Below are positions 35,476-46,389 of a stretch of DNA of 64,000 nt, piece by piece. Made by a program: the position numbers and the translations under genes. The DNA is taken from assembly GCA_007693765.1 (NCBI GenBank), contig RECZ01000152.1, positions 1 to 64,000 on the forward strand, written 5' to 3'. Each line of letters begins with the position of its first letter. Position 1 is the stretch's first letter. The notes beneath the pieces were generated by a model. It worked only from the letters and a program-made list of their open reading frames with translations, had not been told where the DNA came from and searched no databases. The stretch is from Phycisphaerales bacterium. Lineage in GTDB: Bacteria; Planctomycetota; Phycisphaerae; Phycisphaerales; UBA1924.

Positions 35476-36426
35476 ATGACCCCCGGCGACGGAACGCCCA
35501 TCGATCTGAACGCGCTCTCGCTGGAGGGCCTCTACGCCGAGCTCGCGCGGTCGGGCGCTGTGCGCACGCTCTTTGACCTGGCCCGCGAGGAGGACATGGG
35601 CGACGCGGCCGCGCCGATGGATGTGACGTCGGCCTCGATCGTGCCTGAGCACGCGTCGGCGGTCGCGACGGTGCGGGCGCGGCGGGCGGGCGTCGCGGCG
35701 GGGTTGCGTTCGATCCCCGAACTGCTCGCGGTGTACGGGGGAGCGTGCTCGTTCTTGGCCGCGATCGAGGACGGTGCATCGTTCGAGCGTGGCGCGGCGA
35801 TCGGCGTCCTGCGCGGGCCGTTGCGCGACGTGCTGGCGGTGGAACGCCCGCTGCTCAACACGCTTGGGCGCTGCTGCGGCGTGGCGACGTTCGCGCACGA
35901 TCACACACGGTCGGTCGAGGGGACGAGCGCGGTGATCTGCGAGACGCGCAAGACCATCCCCGGATGGCGTGTGCTGGATAAGTACTCCTGTCGCTGCGGC
36001 GGGGCCACGCTGCACCGCCTGGGGCTCTTCGATGCAGCGCTCTACAAGGACAACCATCTCGCGCACATCCCGGACGAGGAATGGACCGACGCGCTGACGG
36101 ACGCGATCCGGCGGGCGCGGGCCGGCTCTGCGCTGCGCTTTGTCGAGGTCGAGGCTGACACGCTGGCGCAACTCGAGCGCGTGCTGACGGTCGAGGCCGG
36201 ACTGGTGGACATCGTGCTGCTGGACAACATGACGACCGATGAACTGGCGGCGGCGGTGGCGATGCGGAACAAGAGCGCCTCGCGCCCGTTGTTCGAGGCC
36301 TCCGGCGGCGTGCGGATGGACCGCCTGCGGGAGATCGCGTCCACGGGTGTCGAGCGGATCAGCGTGGGGGCGCTGACGCACGGGGCGCCCTCGCTCGACC
36401 TGGGGCTGGACATCGATCGCGGGTAG
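35476..36426 (+). CDS. nadC: Nicotinate-nucleotide pyrophosphorylase (quinolinate phosphoribosyltransferase)
   Basis: Converts quinolinate and PRPP to nicotinate mononucleotide in de novo NAD synthesis. 316 residues, type II PRTase. Key signature ETRKTIPGWRVLDKYSCRCG then HRLGLFDAALYKDNHL, with later EVEADTLAQLERVL, VDIVLLDNM and FEASGGVRMDRLREIASTGV, all typical. There is a GAGGGCG sequence before the ATG at 35476, ten bases after the hldE stop, so co-transcription is likely. nadA/nadB are not in the window. Confidence 0.94.
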   Translation: MTPGDGTPIDLNALSLEGLYAELARSGAVRTLFDLAREEDMGDAAAPMDVTSASIVPEHASAVATVRARRAGVAAGLRSIPELLAVYGGACSFLAAIEDGASFERGAAIGVLRGPLRDVLAVERPLLNTLGRCCGVATFAHDHTRSVEGTSAVICETRKTIPGWRVLDKYSCRCGGATLHRLGLFDAALYKDNHLAHIPDEEWTDALTDAIRRARAGSALRFVEVEADTLAQLERVLTVEAGLVDIVLLDNMTTDELAAAVAMRNKSASRPLFEASGGVRMDRLREIASTGVERISVGALTHGAPSLDLGLDIDRG

Positions 36427-36569
36427 CACGGACTCGGCGTTGCCCGGCGGTAGTGGGGGCGTCGGTTCGGCCGCGCTACAGTTCAGGTGAGCGCTGCCGC
36501 GATCCCCGGCGGCGCGTGGCGCGAGGCCACGTCGTGCGGGCGACGAAGTGGGATTAGGAGGGCGTAGTC

Positions 36570-36746
36570 ATGCTCCAATGGGCGCTCATTTTCTTTATCG
36601 TCGCGATCATCGCCGCCGTGCTGGGCTTCTCCGGCATCGCCGGCGCCGCGACGGACATCGCGAAGATCCTGTTCTTTGTCTTCCTCGTGATATTTGTGCT
36701 GAGCCTGATCTTCGGGCTCGCCCGCGGGGGCGGACGGCGGCACTGA
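36570..36746 (+). CDS. DUF1328 small membrane protein
   Basis: A 58-residue protein with two hydrophobic helices: [19 protein letters not shown] followed by [13 protein letters not shown] and [18 protein letters not shown], ending GRRH. This is the YtjA/DUF1328 pattern, widespread two-helix membrane proteins of unknown role. A strong AGGAGG lies just upstream of the ATG. Confidence 0.88.
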   Translation: MLQWALIFFIVAIIAAVLGFSGIAGAATDIAKILFFVFLVIFVLSLIFGLARGGGRRH

Positions 36747-36773
36747 GTCCCGGAACCGATCGACGGTCCGCGG

Positions 36774-36779
36774 TACGAT
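36774..36779 (+). promoter_or_regulatory. Putative -10 element (leaderless start at 36786)
   Basis: TACGAT, six bases before the ATG of the M28 peptidase gene, which has no Shine-Dalgarno sequence. Confidence 0.45.
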
Positions 36780-36785
36780 CACCGT

Positions 36786-37811
36786 ATGCCTTCGATCCAA
36801 CTCATCGCGGGTTTCGCGGCGCTGCTGGCGCCGGCGAACGTCAATCCCGAGGCGGAGGTCAGTCGCGACCTCATCGAGGCGCACATCCGCGCCCTGCCGG
36901 AACTGCGCGCCGTGTACGTCGAGCCCGAGCGGCAGCAGGGGCTTGCGGACGCGGAGCGCATCGTCGCTGAACGACTGCGCGCGATGGGCTACGAGCCTCG
37001 GCTGGAGCAATTGGATTGGACGACGGGCGGGAAGGTGCCCGTGCGGCGCGACGGAGAGTGGGTGGTCGTCGACGACCCCGAGCCGCGCCGGTGGCACAAC
37101 GTGATCGTCGAGATCCCCGGGCGCGAGGCGCCCGAGGAGGTCATCATCGTCGGGGCGCACTTCGACGCGGTCCCGATGTCGCCGGGGGCGGACGACAACG
37201 CGTCGGGTGTGGCGGGGGCGATGGAGGTGGCGCGCATCCTGCGCGAGCGCCCCATGCGCCGCACGGTGCGCATCGTGTTCTTCAACCTCGAGGAGATCGG
37301 GCTCATCGGCGCCCGTCAGCACGCCGCGGCGATGAAGGCGCGCATCGAGGCGGGCGAGGAATCGCTGGTGGGCATGATCAGCCTCGAGATGATCGGCTAC
37401 TTCTGCGACGAGCCGGGGTGCCAGACGTCGCCGATCCCGCCGATCCCGGGCGTGTTCGAACCCCCGGACACGGGCGAGGACATCGTGCTCGTCGCGACGA
37501 TCCCCAGCCGTCCCTTCGCCCACGCGCTCCACGACGGCATGATCGAGGCGGAGCCCACGATGCCCATCGTGTTGGTCGACTTCCTGCCGGGCGTGGGGGC
37601 GATGGCGCCGGACACACGCCGCAGCGACCACGCCCCGTTCTGGGACATCGGCGAGCAGGCGGTGATGATCACCGACAGCTCCGAGTTCCGGAACCCGCAC
37701 TACCACAAACCCTCGGACACCATCGAGACGCTCGACCTCGAGCGCATGACGCTGGTGGTGCGCCAGGTCGTGGGCGGCGTGTGGCGCGTGGCGGGGCCGA
37801 TCGAGGAGTGA
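36786..37811 (+). CDS. M28 family metallopeptidase
   Basis: A 341-residue zinc aminopeptidase-type enzyme. Ligands appear in order: VGAHFDAV (His), GADDNASGVAGAME (bridging Asp), FFNLEEIGLIGAR (catalytic Glu and Glu ligand), ISLEMIGYF (Glu/Asp site) and NPHYHKPSDT (His). The N-terminus is weakly hydrophobic (LIAGFAALLAPA), so export is possible but not certain. M28 enzymes remove N-terminal residues or glutamate-type groups from peptides; the substrate is unknown. Confidence 0.87.
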   Translation: MPSIQLIAGFAALLAPANVNPEAEVSRDLIEAHIRALPELRAVYVEPERQQGLADAERIVAERLRAMGYEPRLEQLDWTTGGKVPVRRDGEWVVVDDPEPRRWHNVIVEIPGREAPEEVIIVGAHFDAVPMSPGADDNASGVAGAMEVARILRERPMRRTVRIVFFNLEEIGLIGARQHAAAMKARIEAGEESLVGMISLEMIGYFCDEPGCQTSPIPPIPGVFEPPDTGEDIVLVATIPSRPFAHALHDGMIEAEPTMPIVLVDFLPGVGAMAPDTRRSDHAPFWDIGEQAVMITDSSEFRNPHYHKPSDTIETLDLERMTLVVRQVVGGVWRVAGPIEE

Positions 37812-37883
37812 GCCGGGGGCCCCCGCCCGCCGGGCCGTCGCGCTGCGCCCGGGCCCGACAGGGCGATGCGTGGCGCCGATTCC

Positions 37884-37889
37884 TACACT
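37884..37889 (+). promoter_or_regulatory. Putative -10 element (near-leaderless start at 37899)
   Basis: TACACT, nine bases before the ATG of the PIN-TRAM gene. Confidence 0.4.
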
Positions 37890-37898
37890 GTGGGCAGT

Positions 37899-39305
37899 AT
37901 GCAGCAGCGAAGCACGAGCATCGATCCGCGTGAGGGCGGCGTGGTCCGCAATGTCCGCGGCCCGATCCTGATCCTGCGCGTGATCTTCTACGTGGTGGTG
38001 ATCTCCATCACGGTCGTGAGCTTCCTGCGCGTGGAGCCGGGCTCGCCGGCGTGGGAACTCTCCGTCGCGACCGGCGGGTGGTGGGCGGTCGCGCTGGCGC
38101 TGGCGCTGGCGACCGGCGTGCTGGCGATCGACCTGCTCACGCCGCGGAAGAAGGTCTCGACCCTCTCGGGCGTGTTCCTCGGGCTGCTCGCGGGCGTGCT
38201 GGCGGCGATCGCGGTGTCGTTCCTGCTCGATCTGCTGGCCCAGGGCTACGCGCTGGAGGGACAGCCGATCATCACCACGCTCAAGATCCTCTTCGGGGTG
38301 TGCTTCTGCTACCTCGGCGTGAGCGTGGTGCTGCAGACGCAGGACGATTTCCGGTTGGTGATCCCCTACGTCGAGTTCGCCAAGCAGATCCGCGGCCAGC
38401 GCCCGATGATGCTCGACACCTCGGCGCTCGTGGACGGGCGCATCCTCGACCTCAGCCTGACGGGGATGGTGCAGGCGCCCATCATCGTGCCGCGGTTCGT
38501 GATCGACGAGCTGCACGCGCTGGCGGATTCCTCCGACAAACTCAAGCGCTCCCGGGGCCGGCGCGGCCTCGACATGCTCTCGCGCCTGCAGCGGGAGTCG
38601 CCGCTGGACATCACCATCGAGGAGCGGCCCGCCGCGGGCGCGGGCGTCGATCAGATGCTCGTCGAACTCGCGCGAGAGCAGCAGGCGATCATCCTCACGA
38701 CGGACACCGGGCTCGAGCGCGTGGCGGGCGTGCAGAGCGTGCCCGTGGTGAACATGCACAACGTCGCCGGCTCCATGCGTTCCGTGATCGTGACCGGCGA
38801 GACGCTGCGCATCCACATCGTCAAGGCCGGCGAGCAGGCGGGGCAGGGGGTCGGATACCTCGATGACGGCGGCATGGTCGTCGTGGAGAACGGCGGGGGG
38901 CTGATCGGGCGCACGGTGGCGGTGGTCGTCACAGGCGCGCTGCAGACCAGCGCGGGCCGGCTCACCTTCGCGAGGGCGCCGGACGCCGAAAACGAAGGAG
39001 GCGGAGAGGAGCCGCGCGACGACGAGCCGGCGCCGCGTTCGCCCCGCGACGATGCGCAGCCGGGCGACGCCCGCGTAGGCGACGACGTCGCGAACGCGCA
39101 CCCCGGGCAATCTGCCGACGCGGCCCCGCGGGCGCCCGCTGCGCCGAACGCGCCGTCGGCGCCGGCGGGGGACTCGGGGAAAATCCCGAGGGTGGGGGAG
39201 GAGACACCGGGCGCTCCGACACTTCCGGGGGCGGGGGCGCTTCCGGGGGCGGGGGGGTCGCGATCGGGGCGGCGGTCCACGGCGAGGAACCCACGTCGCG
39301 GGTGA
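37899..39305 (+). CDS. PIN/TRAM-domain membrane protein (YacL-like)
   Basis: A 468-residue protein of the YacL type. Four predicted transmembrane helices occupy about residues 25-155. A PIN nuclease domain follows (MLDTSALVDGRILDL, FVIDELHALADSSDK, IILTTDTGLERV) with the conserved acidic residues. A TRAM domain then appears (VTGETLRIHIVKAGEQAGQG). The last ~110 residues are an Ala/Pro/Gly-rich, probably disordered tail (GAPTLPGAGALPGAGG) longer than in most relatives. PIN-TRAM proteins are presumed membrane-tethered RNases; the target is unknown. Confidence 0.87.
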   Translation: MQQRSTSIDPREGGVVRNVRGPILILRVIFYVVVISITVVSFLRVEPGSPAWELSVATGGWWAVALALALATGVLAIDLLTPRKKVSTLSGVFLGLLAGVLAAIAVSFLLDLLAQGYALEGQPIITTLKILFGVCFCYLGVSVVLQTQDDFRLVIPYVEFAKQIRGQRPMMLDTSALVDGRILDLSLTGMVQAPIIVPRFVIDELHALADSSDKLKRSRGRRGLDMLSRLQRESPLDITIEERPAAGAGVDQMLVELAREQQAIILTTDTGLERVAGVQSVPVVNMHNVAGSMRSVIVTGETLRIHIVKAGEQAGQGVGYLDDGGMVVVENGGGLIGRTVAVVVTGALQTSAGRLTFARAPDAENEGGGEEPRDDEPAPRSPRDDAQPGDARVGDDVANAHPGQSADAAPRAPAAPNAPSAPAGDSGKIPRVGEETPGAPTLPGAGALPGAGGSRSGRRSTARNPRRG

Positions 39306-39312
39306 GGGCGTG

Positions 39313-39318
39313 TATCCT
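39313..39318 (+). promoter_or_regulatory. Putative -10 element (leaderless start at 39325)
   Basis: TATCCT, six bases before the ATG of the BamD-like gene; it identifies 39325 rather than the in-frame GTG at 39310 as the start. Confidence 0.45.
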
Positions 39319-39324
39319 GCCCGC

Positions 39325-40392
39325 ATGGTGCAAGGATTGCCATTGTTCAAGCTCGCGCGGTGTCTGGCGGCGGTGCTGATCGTCGCGGCGTTCACCGCCC
39401 CGGCGGCGTCGCAGTCGCAGACCTTCGGCATGTCGGACGACGAATGGGTGCTGGAGCGCGAGCCCGAGCCCGGCAGCGACGACGCCGTGATGGCCGATGC
39501 CCGCCGCGCCCTCGCCAACGACAACCCGGGCTTGGCTCGGCGCATCCTCAACGACTGGATCCGCGAGAACGATCGCTCCGGGAAGGAGCAGTTGCCCCTC
39601 GCCCTGCGGCTCCGCGGCGACGCCCGCGTGGCGCTCAACGACGAGTACAACGCGCTGTACGACTACGAGGCGGTCATCCGCCGGTTCCCTCAGAGCGAAG
39701 AGTTCGTCATCGCCATCGAGCGTGAGCTCGAGATCGCCATCCGGTACGCGTTCGGCCTGCGTCGCAAGTTCCTCGGGCTCCGCATCGATGACGCGAGCGA
39801 TCTGGCCGTCGAGATCCTCATCCGTGTGCAGGAGCGGCTGCCCGGCAGCGTGCTGGCGGAGCGTGCGGCGATCGAGCTCGCAGACTTCTATTACCGCAGG
39901 CGGGAGATGAAAGAGGCGGCGGAGGCGTACGAGCTCTACCTGCTCAACTTCCCCAACGGCCCCAACCGGATGCGCGCCAAGGAGCGGCGCATCTACGCCT
40001 CGATCGCCCGCTTCCGCGGTCCCGAGCACGACGCCTCGGGGCTGGTCGACGCGTCGCTGCAGATCGAGTCTTTCGCGGCGGAGTTCCCCGCCGAGGCGGA
40101 GCGGCAGGGGCTCAACAGCGCGCTGATGTCGCGTCTGGAGGAATCCGCCGCAGCCCACATGCTCGACAGCGCCCAGTGGTACCTCAGGACGCGTGACGAT
40201 CCCAGCGCGAGGCTCACCCTGCGCCGGCTCGTGCGTCGCCACCCGCAGACAGTGGCGGCGAGCCGGGGGATGGACATCCTCGAGGCTCGCGGCTGGCTGG
40301 AGGACGGCGCCCCCGGAATAACCACTCCCGATGATGGCCCCGGAGAGGCCGATGCGACGGGCGCGGAGCGCGACGCGGGGGGCGGTTCCTGA
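39325..40392 (+). CDS. BamD-like outer membrane assembly TPR protein
   Basis: A 355-residue exported protein with a signal peptide (LARCLAAVLIVAAFTAPAASQ) and TPR-type helices: LPLALRLRGDARVALNDEYNAL, EEFVIAIERELEIAIRY, SVLAERAAIELADFYYRRRE and MKEAAEAYELYLLNFPNG. Overall it resembles BamD/YfiO, the periplasmic TPR lipoprotein of the BAM complex, although no clear lipobox Cys is seen, so membrane attachment may differ. The C-terminal 40 residues are acidic and Gly-rich. It shares one base with the LptE-like gene that follows. Confidence 0.7.
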   Translation: MVQGLPLFKLARCLAAVLIVAAFTAPAASQSQTFGMSDDEWVLEREPEPGSDDAVMADARRALANDNPGLARRILNDWIRENDRSGKEQLPLALRLRGDARVALNDEYNALYDYEAVIRRFPQSEEFVIAIERELEIAIRYAFGLRRKFLGLRIDDASDLAVEILIRVQERLPGSVLAERAAIELADFYYRRREMKEAAEAYELYLLNFPNGPNRMRAKERRIYASIARFRGPEHDASGLVDASLQIESFAAEFPAEAERQGLNSALMSRLEESAAAHMLDSAQWYLRTRDDPSARLTLRRLVRRHPQTVAASRGMDILEARGWLEDGAPGITTPDDGPGEADATGAERDAGGGS

Positions 40393-40925
40393 TGCCGGCT
40401 ACAGGCGTTCGCTGGGCGTCGGCGCTGTTCGCAGCGGCCGTCGCGTGGGCACTGATCGGGTGCGCATCCGACCCGCGAGCGGGGTACAGCACCGCCAGCG
40501 CGTACGACGAGGAGATCCGCTCGATCAGCGTCCGGGTCTTCGAGAACTCCACGTACGAGCACGGGCTCGAGGTCTACCTGACCGACGCGATCGTGAAGGA
40601 GATCCACCGGACCACGCCCTGGCGTGTGGTTTCCGAGGAGCTCGCCGAGACCGTCCTGAGTGGGGCGGTCACCGATGTGCGGCTCCGGCGCGTGAGCCGC
40701 GATCGCCGCAGCGGGCTGGTGCAGGAGATGGCGTACGAGGTCGTCACCGACTACGACTGGCGTGACCGGCGCACCGGGCGCGTGCTCGCGGCCCGTCGGA
40801 ATTTCCGCGCCGCGGACGCATTTGTGCCCGCGTTGGGTGTGAATGAGCGGATAGACATCGGTGCGCAAGGCGCTGTGGAGGCCCTGGCGCGCGACATCGT
40901 TGCCTCGCTCCGGACCCAGTGGTGA
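40392..40925 (+). CDS. LptE-like LPS-assembly lipoprotein
   Basis: A 177-residue lipoprotein: signal segment SALFAAAVAWALIGCAS with lipobox Cys near residue 24. The body (IRSISVRVFENSTYEHGLEVYLTDAIVKEIHRTTPWRVV, then AVTDVRLRRVS and VVTDYDWRDRRTGRVL) has the LptE-type fold pattern: a paired helix and strands with a periodic Val-Glu-Asn-Thr start. LptE plugs the LptD barrel that inserts LPS into the outer membrane. It fits the lpxK/hldE context; the paralog-like CsgG/YjgN families are an alternative. Confidence 0.72.
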   Translation: MPATGVRWASALFAAAVAWALIGCASDPRAGYSTASAYDEEIRSISVRVFENSTYEHGLEVYLTDAIVKEIHRTTPWRVVSEELAETVLSGAVTDVRLRRVSRDRRSGLVQEMAYEVVTDYDWRDRRTGRVLAARRNFRAADAFVPALGVNERIDIGAQGAVEALARDIVASLRTQW

Positions 40926-41157
40926 GCCCGTCCCTCCGGGATCGAGCCTCCGAGACGACCTACCATCCAGCGACGACGCCCGCACAGTGATCCCCCGTTT
41001 CACGAATACGCACGATCGGCCGCGGCAATCCGTCGGCGACTCGGCGGCGAACACCCCCTACGCACAGCCCATCAAAGGGGTGCACGCGGTGATCCGTCGA
41101 GGAACCCCGAACCCGCTCGCGCTTCAGACCGAATACCACGGTTGAGGACAACGCACG

Positions 41158-43212
<2,055 letters not shown>

Positions 43213-43278
43213 GCCGTCGCATGTGCGATCGCTGATCCTGTGCGCGGCCGTGTGTCTACGACCCGTGTGGGTTTGGCC

Positions 43279-43920
43279 TCAGCAGCCCTGACCGAAGAGC
43301 GAGAGCACAAGGCTGAGGTCGCCGAAGTCGACCACGCCGTTGCCGGTGACATCGCCGGGCAGGTTGGCGCCGGATTGCCCGAAGTTCGCGAGCACGAGGC
43401 TGAGGTCGCCGAAGTCGACCACGCCGTCGCCATTCGCGTCGCCGATGAGCGCCTTGACGAAGTGGGTGCTGTTGTCGAGGTTGATCCAGCCGACGTTCTC
43501 CCCCCACGCGTAGCCGCGGAAGCGGCGGGCGCTGAAGTCGAAACGGGCGCCCTGCGAGCCCACGCTCGCGGTAGTCCCGAAGTTCACCCAGCCGATGTTT
43601 TCGCCCCACGCGAAGCCGCTGAGTTCACCCGTGGAGGGGTCGACGTTCACGCCGAAGTTCGTGCCGTTGGTGTTGGCGTAGGGGCCGGAGCCGGAACCGA
43701 CGTTGATCCAGCCGACGTTCTCACCCCAGACCCAGCCGCGAAGGTGGTTGTTGAAGACGCGGACGCCTTGGGCGCCGGCGTTGGCGTCCCGGAAGTTAAG
43801 CCAGCCGATGTTCTCCGCCCATGCGAATTTGCCGTCGGGGCAGACGTTCGTGCTCTGTGCCGCGGCGTGGCCACTAGCCAGTGCGAGCACGGCTGTGGCG
43901 GCGATGAGGCTTGTGCGCAT
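43279..43920 (-). CDS. Secreted repeat protein with dockerin-like C-terminus
   Basis: A 213-residue exported protein (signal peptide to about residue 22, SGHAAAQ). Four imperfect ~20-residue units follow: FAWAENIGWLNFRD, WVWGENVGWINVGS, FAWGENIGWVNFGT and YAWGENVGWINLDN. Each has the W-x-EN-GW pattern and a variable linker. Two dockerin-like units (GDANGDGVVDFGDL and DVTGNGVVDFGDL) end it, with a terminal FGQGC. The ATG at 43920 has a good GAGGAGA. It is divergently transcribed from the T5SS-repeat protein. The role is likely at the cell surface; no enzymatic motif. Confidence 0.75.
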   Translation of the reverse strand: MRTSLIAATAVLALASGHAAAQSTNVCPDGKFAWAENIGWLNFRDANAGAQGVRVFNNHLRGWVWGENVGWINVGSGSGPYANTNGTNFGVNVDPSTGELSGFAWGENIGWVNFGTTASVGSQGARFDFSARRFRGYAWGENVGWINLDNSTHFVKALIGDANGDGVVDFGDLSLVLANFGQSGANLPGDVTGNGVVDFGDLSLVLSLFGQGC

Positions 43921-44280
43921 GGGTGTTTTCTCCTCGTCCGGACTCACGTATCTGCTGGGGCAAAGACCCCACTGGCTCGCAGTCTAACGAATTCTGGGGG
44001 GGTCTCCAAGCGCCGAATCGTTGTTTTTCGAAGGTTTTCGCGGCTGCCAAGGCCCGTCGAGGCCGTGGCATGGCCCGATTGATGCAGCCAGACCGCTCCG
44101 GGGTGCGAACATGCCCACGGTCGCGGCCCGTCGATTGCTTGCGGCGTAGAGACGCACGAGACGTCCGAAAACGGCGATGCGTCGCCGGACCCTCGCCGCC
44201 CCCGAGACTCGCCGATACGCTCCACAACACCGCCTCGCCACCCATCCGCCGCAGCCGCGGCGTCGCCCGGAGAGAGATCC
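43921..44280. other. Divergent intergenic region of two surface-protein genes
   Basis: 360 bases between oppositely oriented secreted-protein genes. It is less GC-rich than its surroundings around 43985-44040 and must hold both promoters. I see no clear repeat, small gene or RNA; an RBS-like GAGAGAG precedes the gene at 44281. Confidence 0.6.
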
Positions 44281-46344
44281 ATGAACAGATCGATCAAAAC
44301 GTCACGCATCGTCCTCGCTGCGGGCTTCCTGTTGAGCGTCGGCGCGCTCGACGCCGCCGCGGTGGACCGCTTCTGGACCAACACCAACGGGGGCGAGTTC
44401 GGCAACGCCGGCAACTGGGCGGGTGCGGCCCCCGACGTAAGTGACACCGCGATCTTCGGCGTCCCCGGCACGTTCACGGTGACCTTCCCGGTGACGGCGC
44501 AGACCGCGGGCCTCCTGATGCGCGACGGGGATGTGACGTTCCAGTTCGGCGTCAACCCGGGGTACGTCGTCACGGGACTGGCCGTGATCGGAGAGGAAGT
44601 CGGGGCGACCTCGGTGCTGCGCGTGACGACCCGCAGGTTCTCGCTCTCGACGCTGCGTCTCGGCTTCGTCGCGAACACATCCGGCGAGCTCGTGATCGAC
44701 GGCGCCGACGCCGAGCTCGACGTCTCCGGCTCGACGACCGTGGGCTTGTCGGGCGATGGGGTCATCCGCGTCGCGGGCGGCGGTAAGGCGACGTTCTTCA
44801 GCGATGTGACGGTCGGTTTCAATGGCGGCGCGAACGGCGAAGTCATCGTCACCGGCGGTGGTTCGAACGCGGTGTTTGAGGCCGGCCTGAGCATCGGGTT
44901 CATTGGCGACGGCGCGGTGCGCGTGATGGGCGGCGGTTTGGCGACCTCAAACTCGGCGTCGTTCGGGGCCGGGTTCACCGGCTTCGGCGAGCTCGAAGTC
45001 CGCGGCTCCGGTTCGGCGTTCAACAACACGGTCTCCACGTTCATCGGCGCCGACGGCGCCGGCGCCTTGACCATCGCCGCGGGCGGTGCGGTCAACAGTT
45101 TCGGGGCCTCGCTCGGCGCGTTCGCCGGGAGCGAGGGCGAGGGGGATGTGGCGGGCGCCGGCAGCCGCTGGTCGATCGGACAGGTGCTGCAGATCGGGCG
45201 TCAGGGCACGGGCTCGCTCGTGGTCCGGAACGGCGGGCTCGTGGAGAACACGCAGAACTTGTTCGTGGGCAGCCTGACCGGCAGCGAGGGTTTCCTCGAG
45301 GTGCGCGGCTCCAGCTCCGCGATGCAGGTCGGCCAGCAGATCATCGTCGGGCGTGAGGGCGTCGGCTCGATGCTGATCGCCAACGGCGCCAATGTGACGA
45401 GCAGCGGCGTCGGTTCGGCGTCCTTCTCCGGTGGGATCGTGGGCGGCTTCGCCTCCGGGGTGGGCAGCGCGACCGTCCGCGGCGCGGGCTCCACGTGGAC
45501 GATCTCGCCGGGTTCGATGAACGTCGGGTTCCTCGGCGACGGCGCGATGTTCATCGAGCAGGGCGGGAGCGTCGTGTCCGGCGATGCCTACATCGGGCGC
45601 CAGTCGGGCTCGATGGGGCACGTCGAGATCACCGACTCAGGCTCCGCGTGGACGGCCGGCGGCACGCTCCGCATCGCGCTCGATCCGAACAACGCGATCG
45701 GCGGTTCGGGCACGCTCCGACTGCTCAACGGCGGCGTGATGAACCCAACCGCCGCGATCATCGGCCAGCAGGGCATGCTGACGGGCGAAGGCGGCGTCCT
45801 GCAATCTGATGTCGAAAACCGCGGCGTGGTCGAGCCGGGCGCGCCCACCGGGGTGCTCAACATCGCCGGGGCGTACACGCAGTCCCAGAGCGGCGCGTTG
45901 CGCATCGTCTTCGACGACACCGCGGGCGGGGGCGGGCCGATCCACGGGTCTCTCAGCGTCTCCGGCGCCGCCAGCCTGAACGGGACGCTCGAGGTGGTGC
46001 TCGCGCCGGACGCGAACCCCCCCGCCGGGGCCTACACCGTGCTGACCGCGACGGGCGTGTCCGGATCGTTCGCGTCGGTGATCCCCGTCACGCTGCCCGA
46101 CGGGCGCACGTTCGACGTGGACATCTTCTCCGACAGCGTCGTGGTGACGCTCGGAGATCCGAGCCCCACCAACTGCCCGGGGGACACGAACGGCGACAAC
46201 GTCGTGGATTTCGCCGACCTGAGCACGGTGCTGGGCGAGTTCGGCCTGACGGGCGCGGGTCTGGACGGGGACGTCAACGGCGACGAGGTCGTGGACTTCG
46301 CTGATCTGAGCATCGTGCTGTCCAACTTCGGCAACGAATGCTGA
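44281..46344 (+). CDS. T5SS/PEP-CTERM-associated repeat protein with dockerin-like C-terminus
   Basis: A 687-residue secreted protein. After a signal peptide (residues 1-27) come tandem beta-rich repeats of about 45 residues with the recurring theme VTVGxxGxGxLxVxGGGS, for example DGAVRVMGGGLATSNS, FGELEVRGSGSAFNN, GALTIAAGGAVNSF and GSLVVRNGGLVENTQ. This is the pattern of T5SS/PEP-CTERM-associated repeats predicted to form a beta-helix. It ends with dockerin-like GDTNGDNVVDFADL and GDVNGDEVVDFADL and a final FGNEC. No autotransporter barrel or PEP-CTERM anchor is present, so dockerin-type anchoring is inferred. GGAGAGAG precedes the ATG. Confidence 0.82.
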   Translation: MNRSIKTSRIVLAAGFLLSVGALDAAAVDRFWTNTNGGEFGNAGNWAGAAPDVSDTAIFGVPGTFTVTFPVTAQTAGLLMRDGDVTFQFGVNPGYVVTGLAVIGEEVGATSVLRVTTRRFSLSTLRLGFVANTSGELVIDGADAELDVSGSTTVGLSGDGVIRVAGGGKATFFSDVTVGFNGGANGEVIVTGGGSNAVFEAGLSIGFIGDGAVRVMGGGLATSNSASFGAGFTGFGELEVRGSGSAFNNTVSTFIGADGAGALTIAAGGAVNSFGASLGAFAGSEGEGDVAGAGSRWSIGQVLQIGRQGTGSLVVRNGGLVENTQNLFVGSLTGSEGFLEVRGSSSAMQVGQQIIVGREGVGSMLIANGANVTSSGVGSASFSGGIVGGFASGVGSATVRGAGSTWTISPGSMNVGFLGDGAMFIEQGGSVVSGDAYIGRQSGSMGHVEITDSGSAWTAGGTLRIALDPNNAIGGSGTLRLLNGGVMNPTAAIIGQQGMLTGEGGVLQSDVENRGVVEPGAPTGVLNIAGAYTQSQSGALRIVFDDTAGGGGPIHGSLSVSGAASLNGTLEVVLAPDANPPAGAYTVLTATGVSGSFASVIPVTLPDGRTFDVDIFSDSVVVTLGDPSPTNCPGDTNGDNVVDFADLSTVLGEFGLTGAGLDGDVNGDEVVDFADLSIVLSNFGNEC

Positions 46345-46389
46345 GGCGCGACCACCGGGAGCGGCCTTGTTCGCCGCGCCCGGCGTCCG

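Noticed and set aside
36480-36569. Short GTG-started frame after TACAGT ahead of the DUF1328 gene
   Set aside because: 26 codons with no features; the hexamer could be the DUF1328 promoter, but evidence is insufficient.
40926-41157. A ~50-codon GTG-started frame before ftsH
   Set aside because: No ribosome-binding site, no recognisable sequence; could be part of the ftsH leader, but coding was not defensible.
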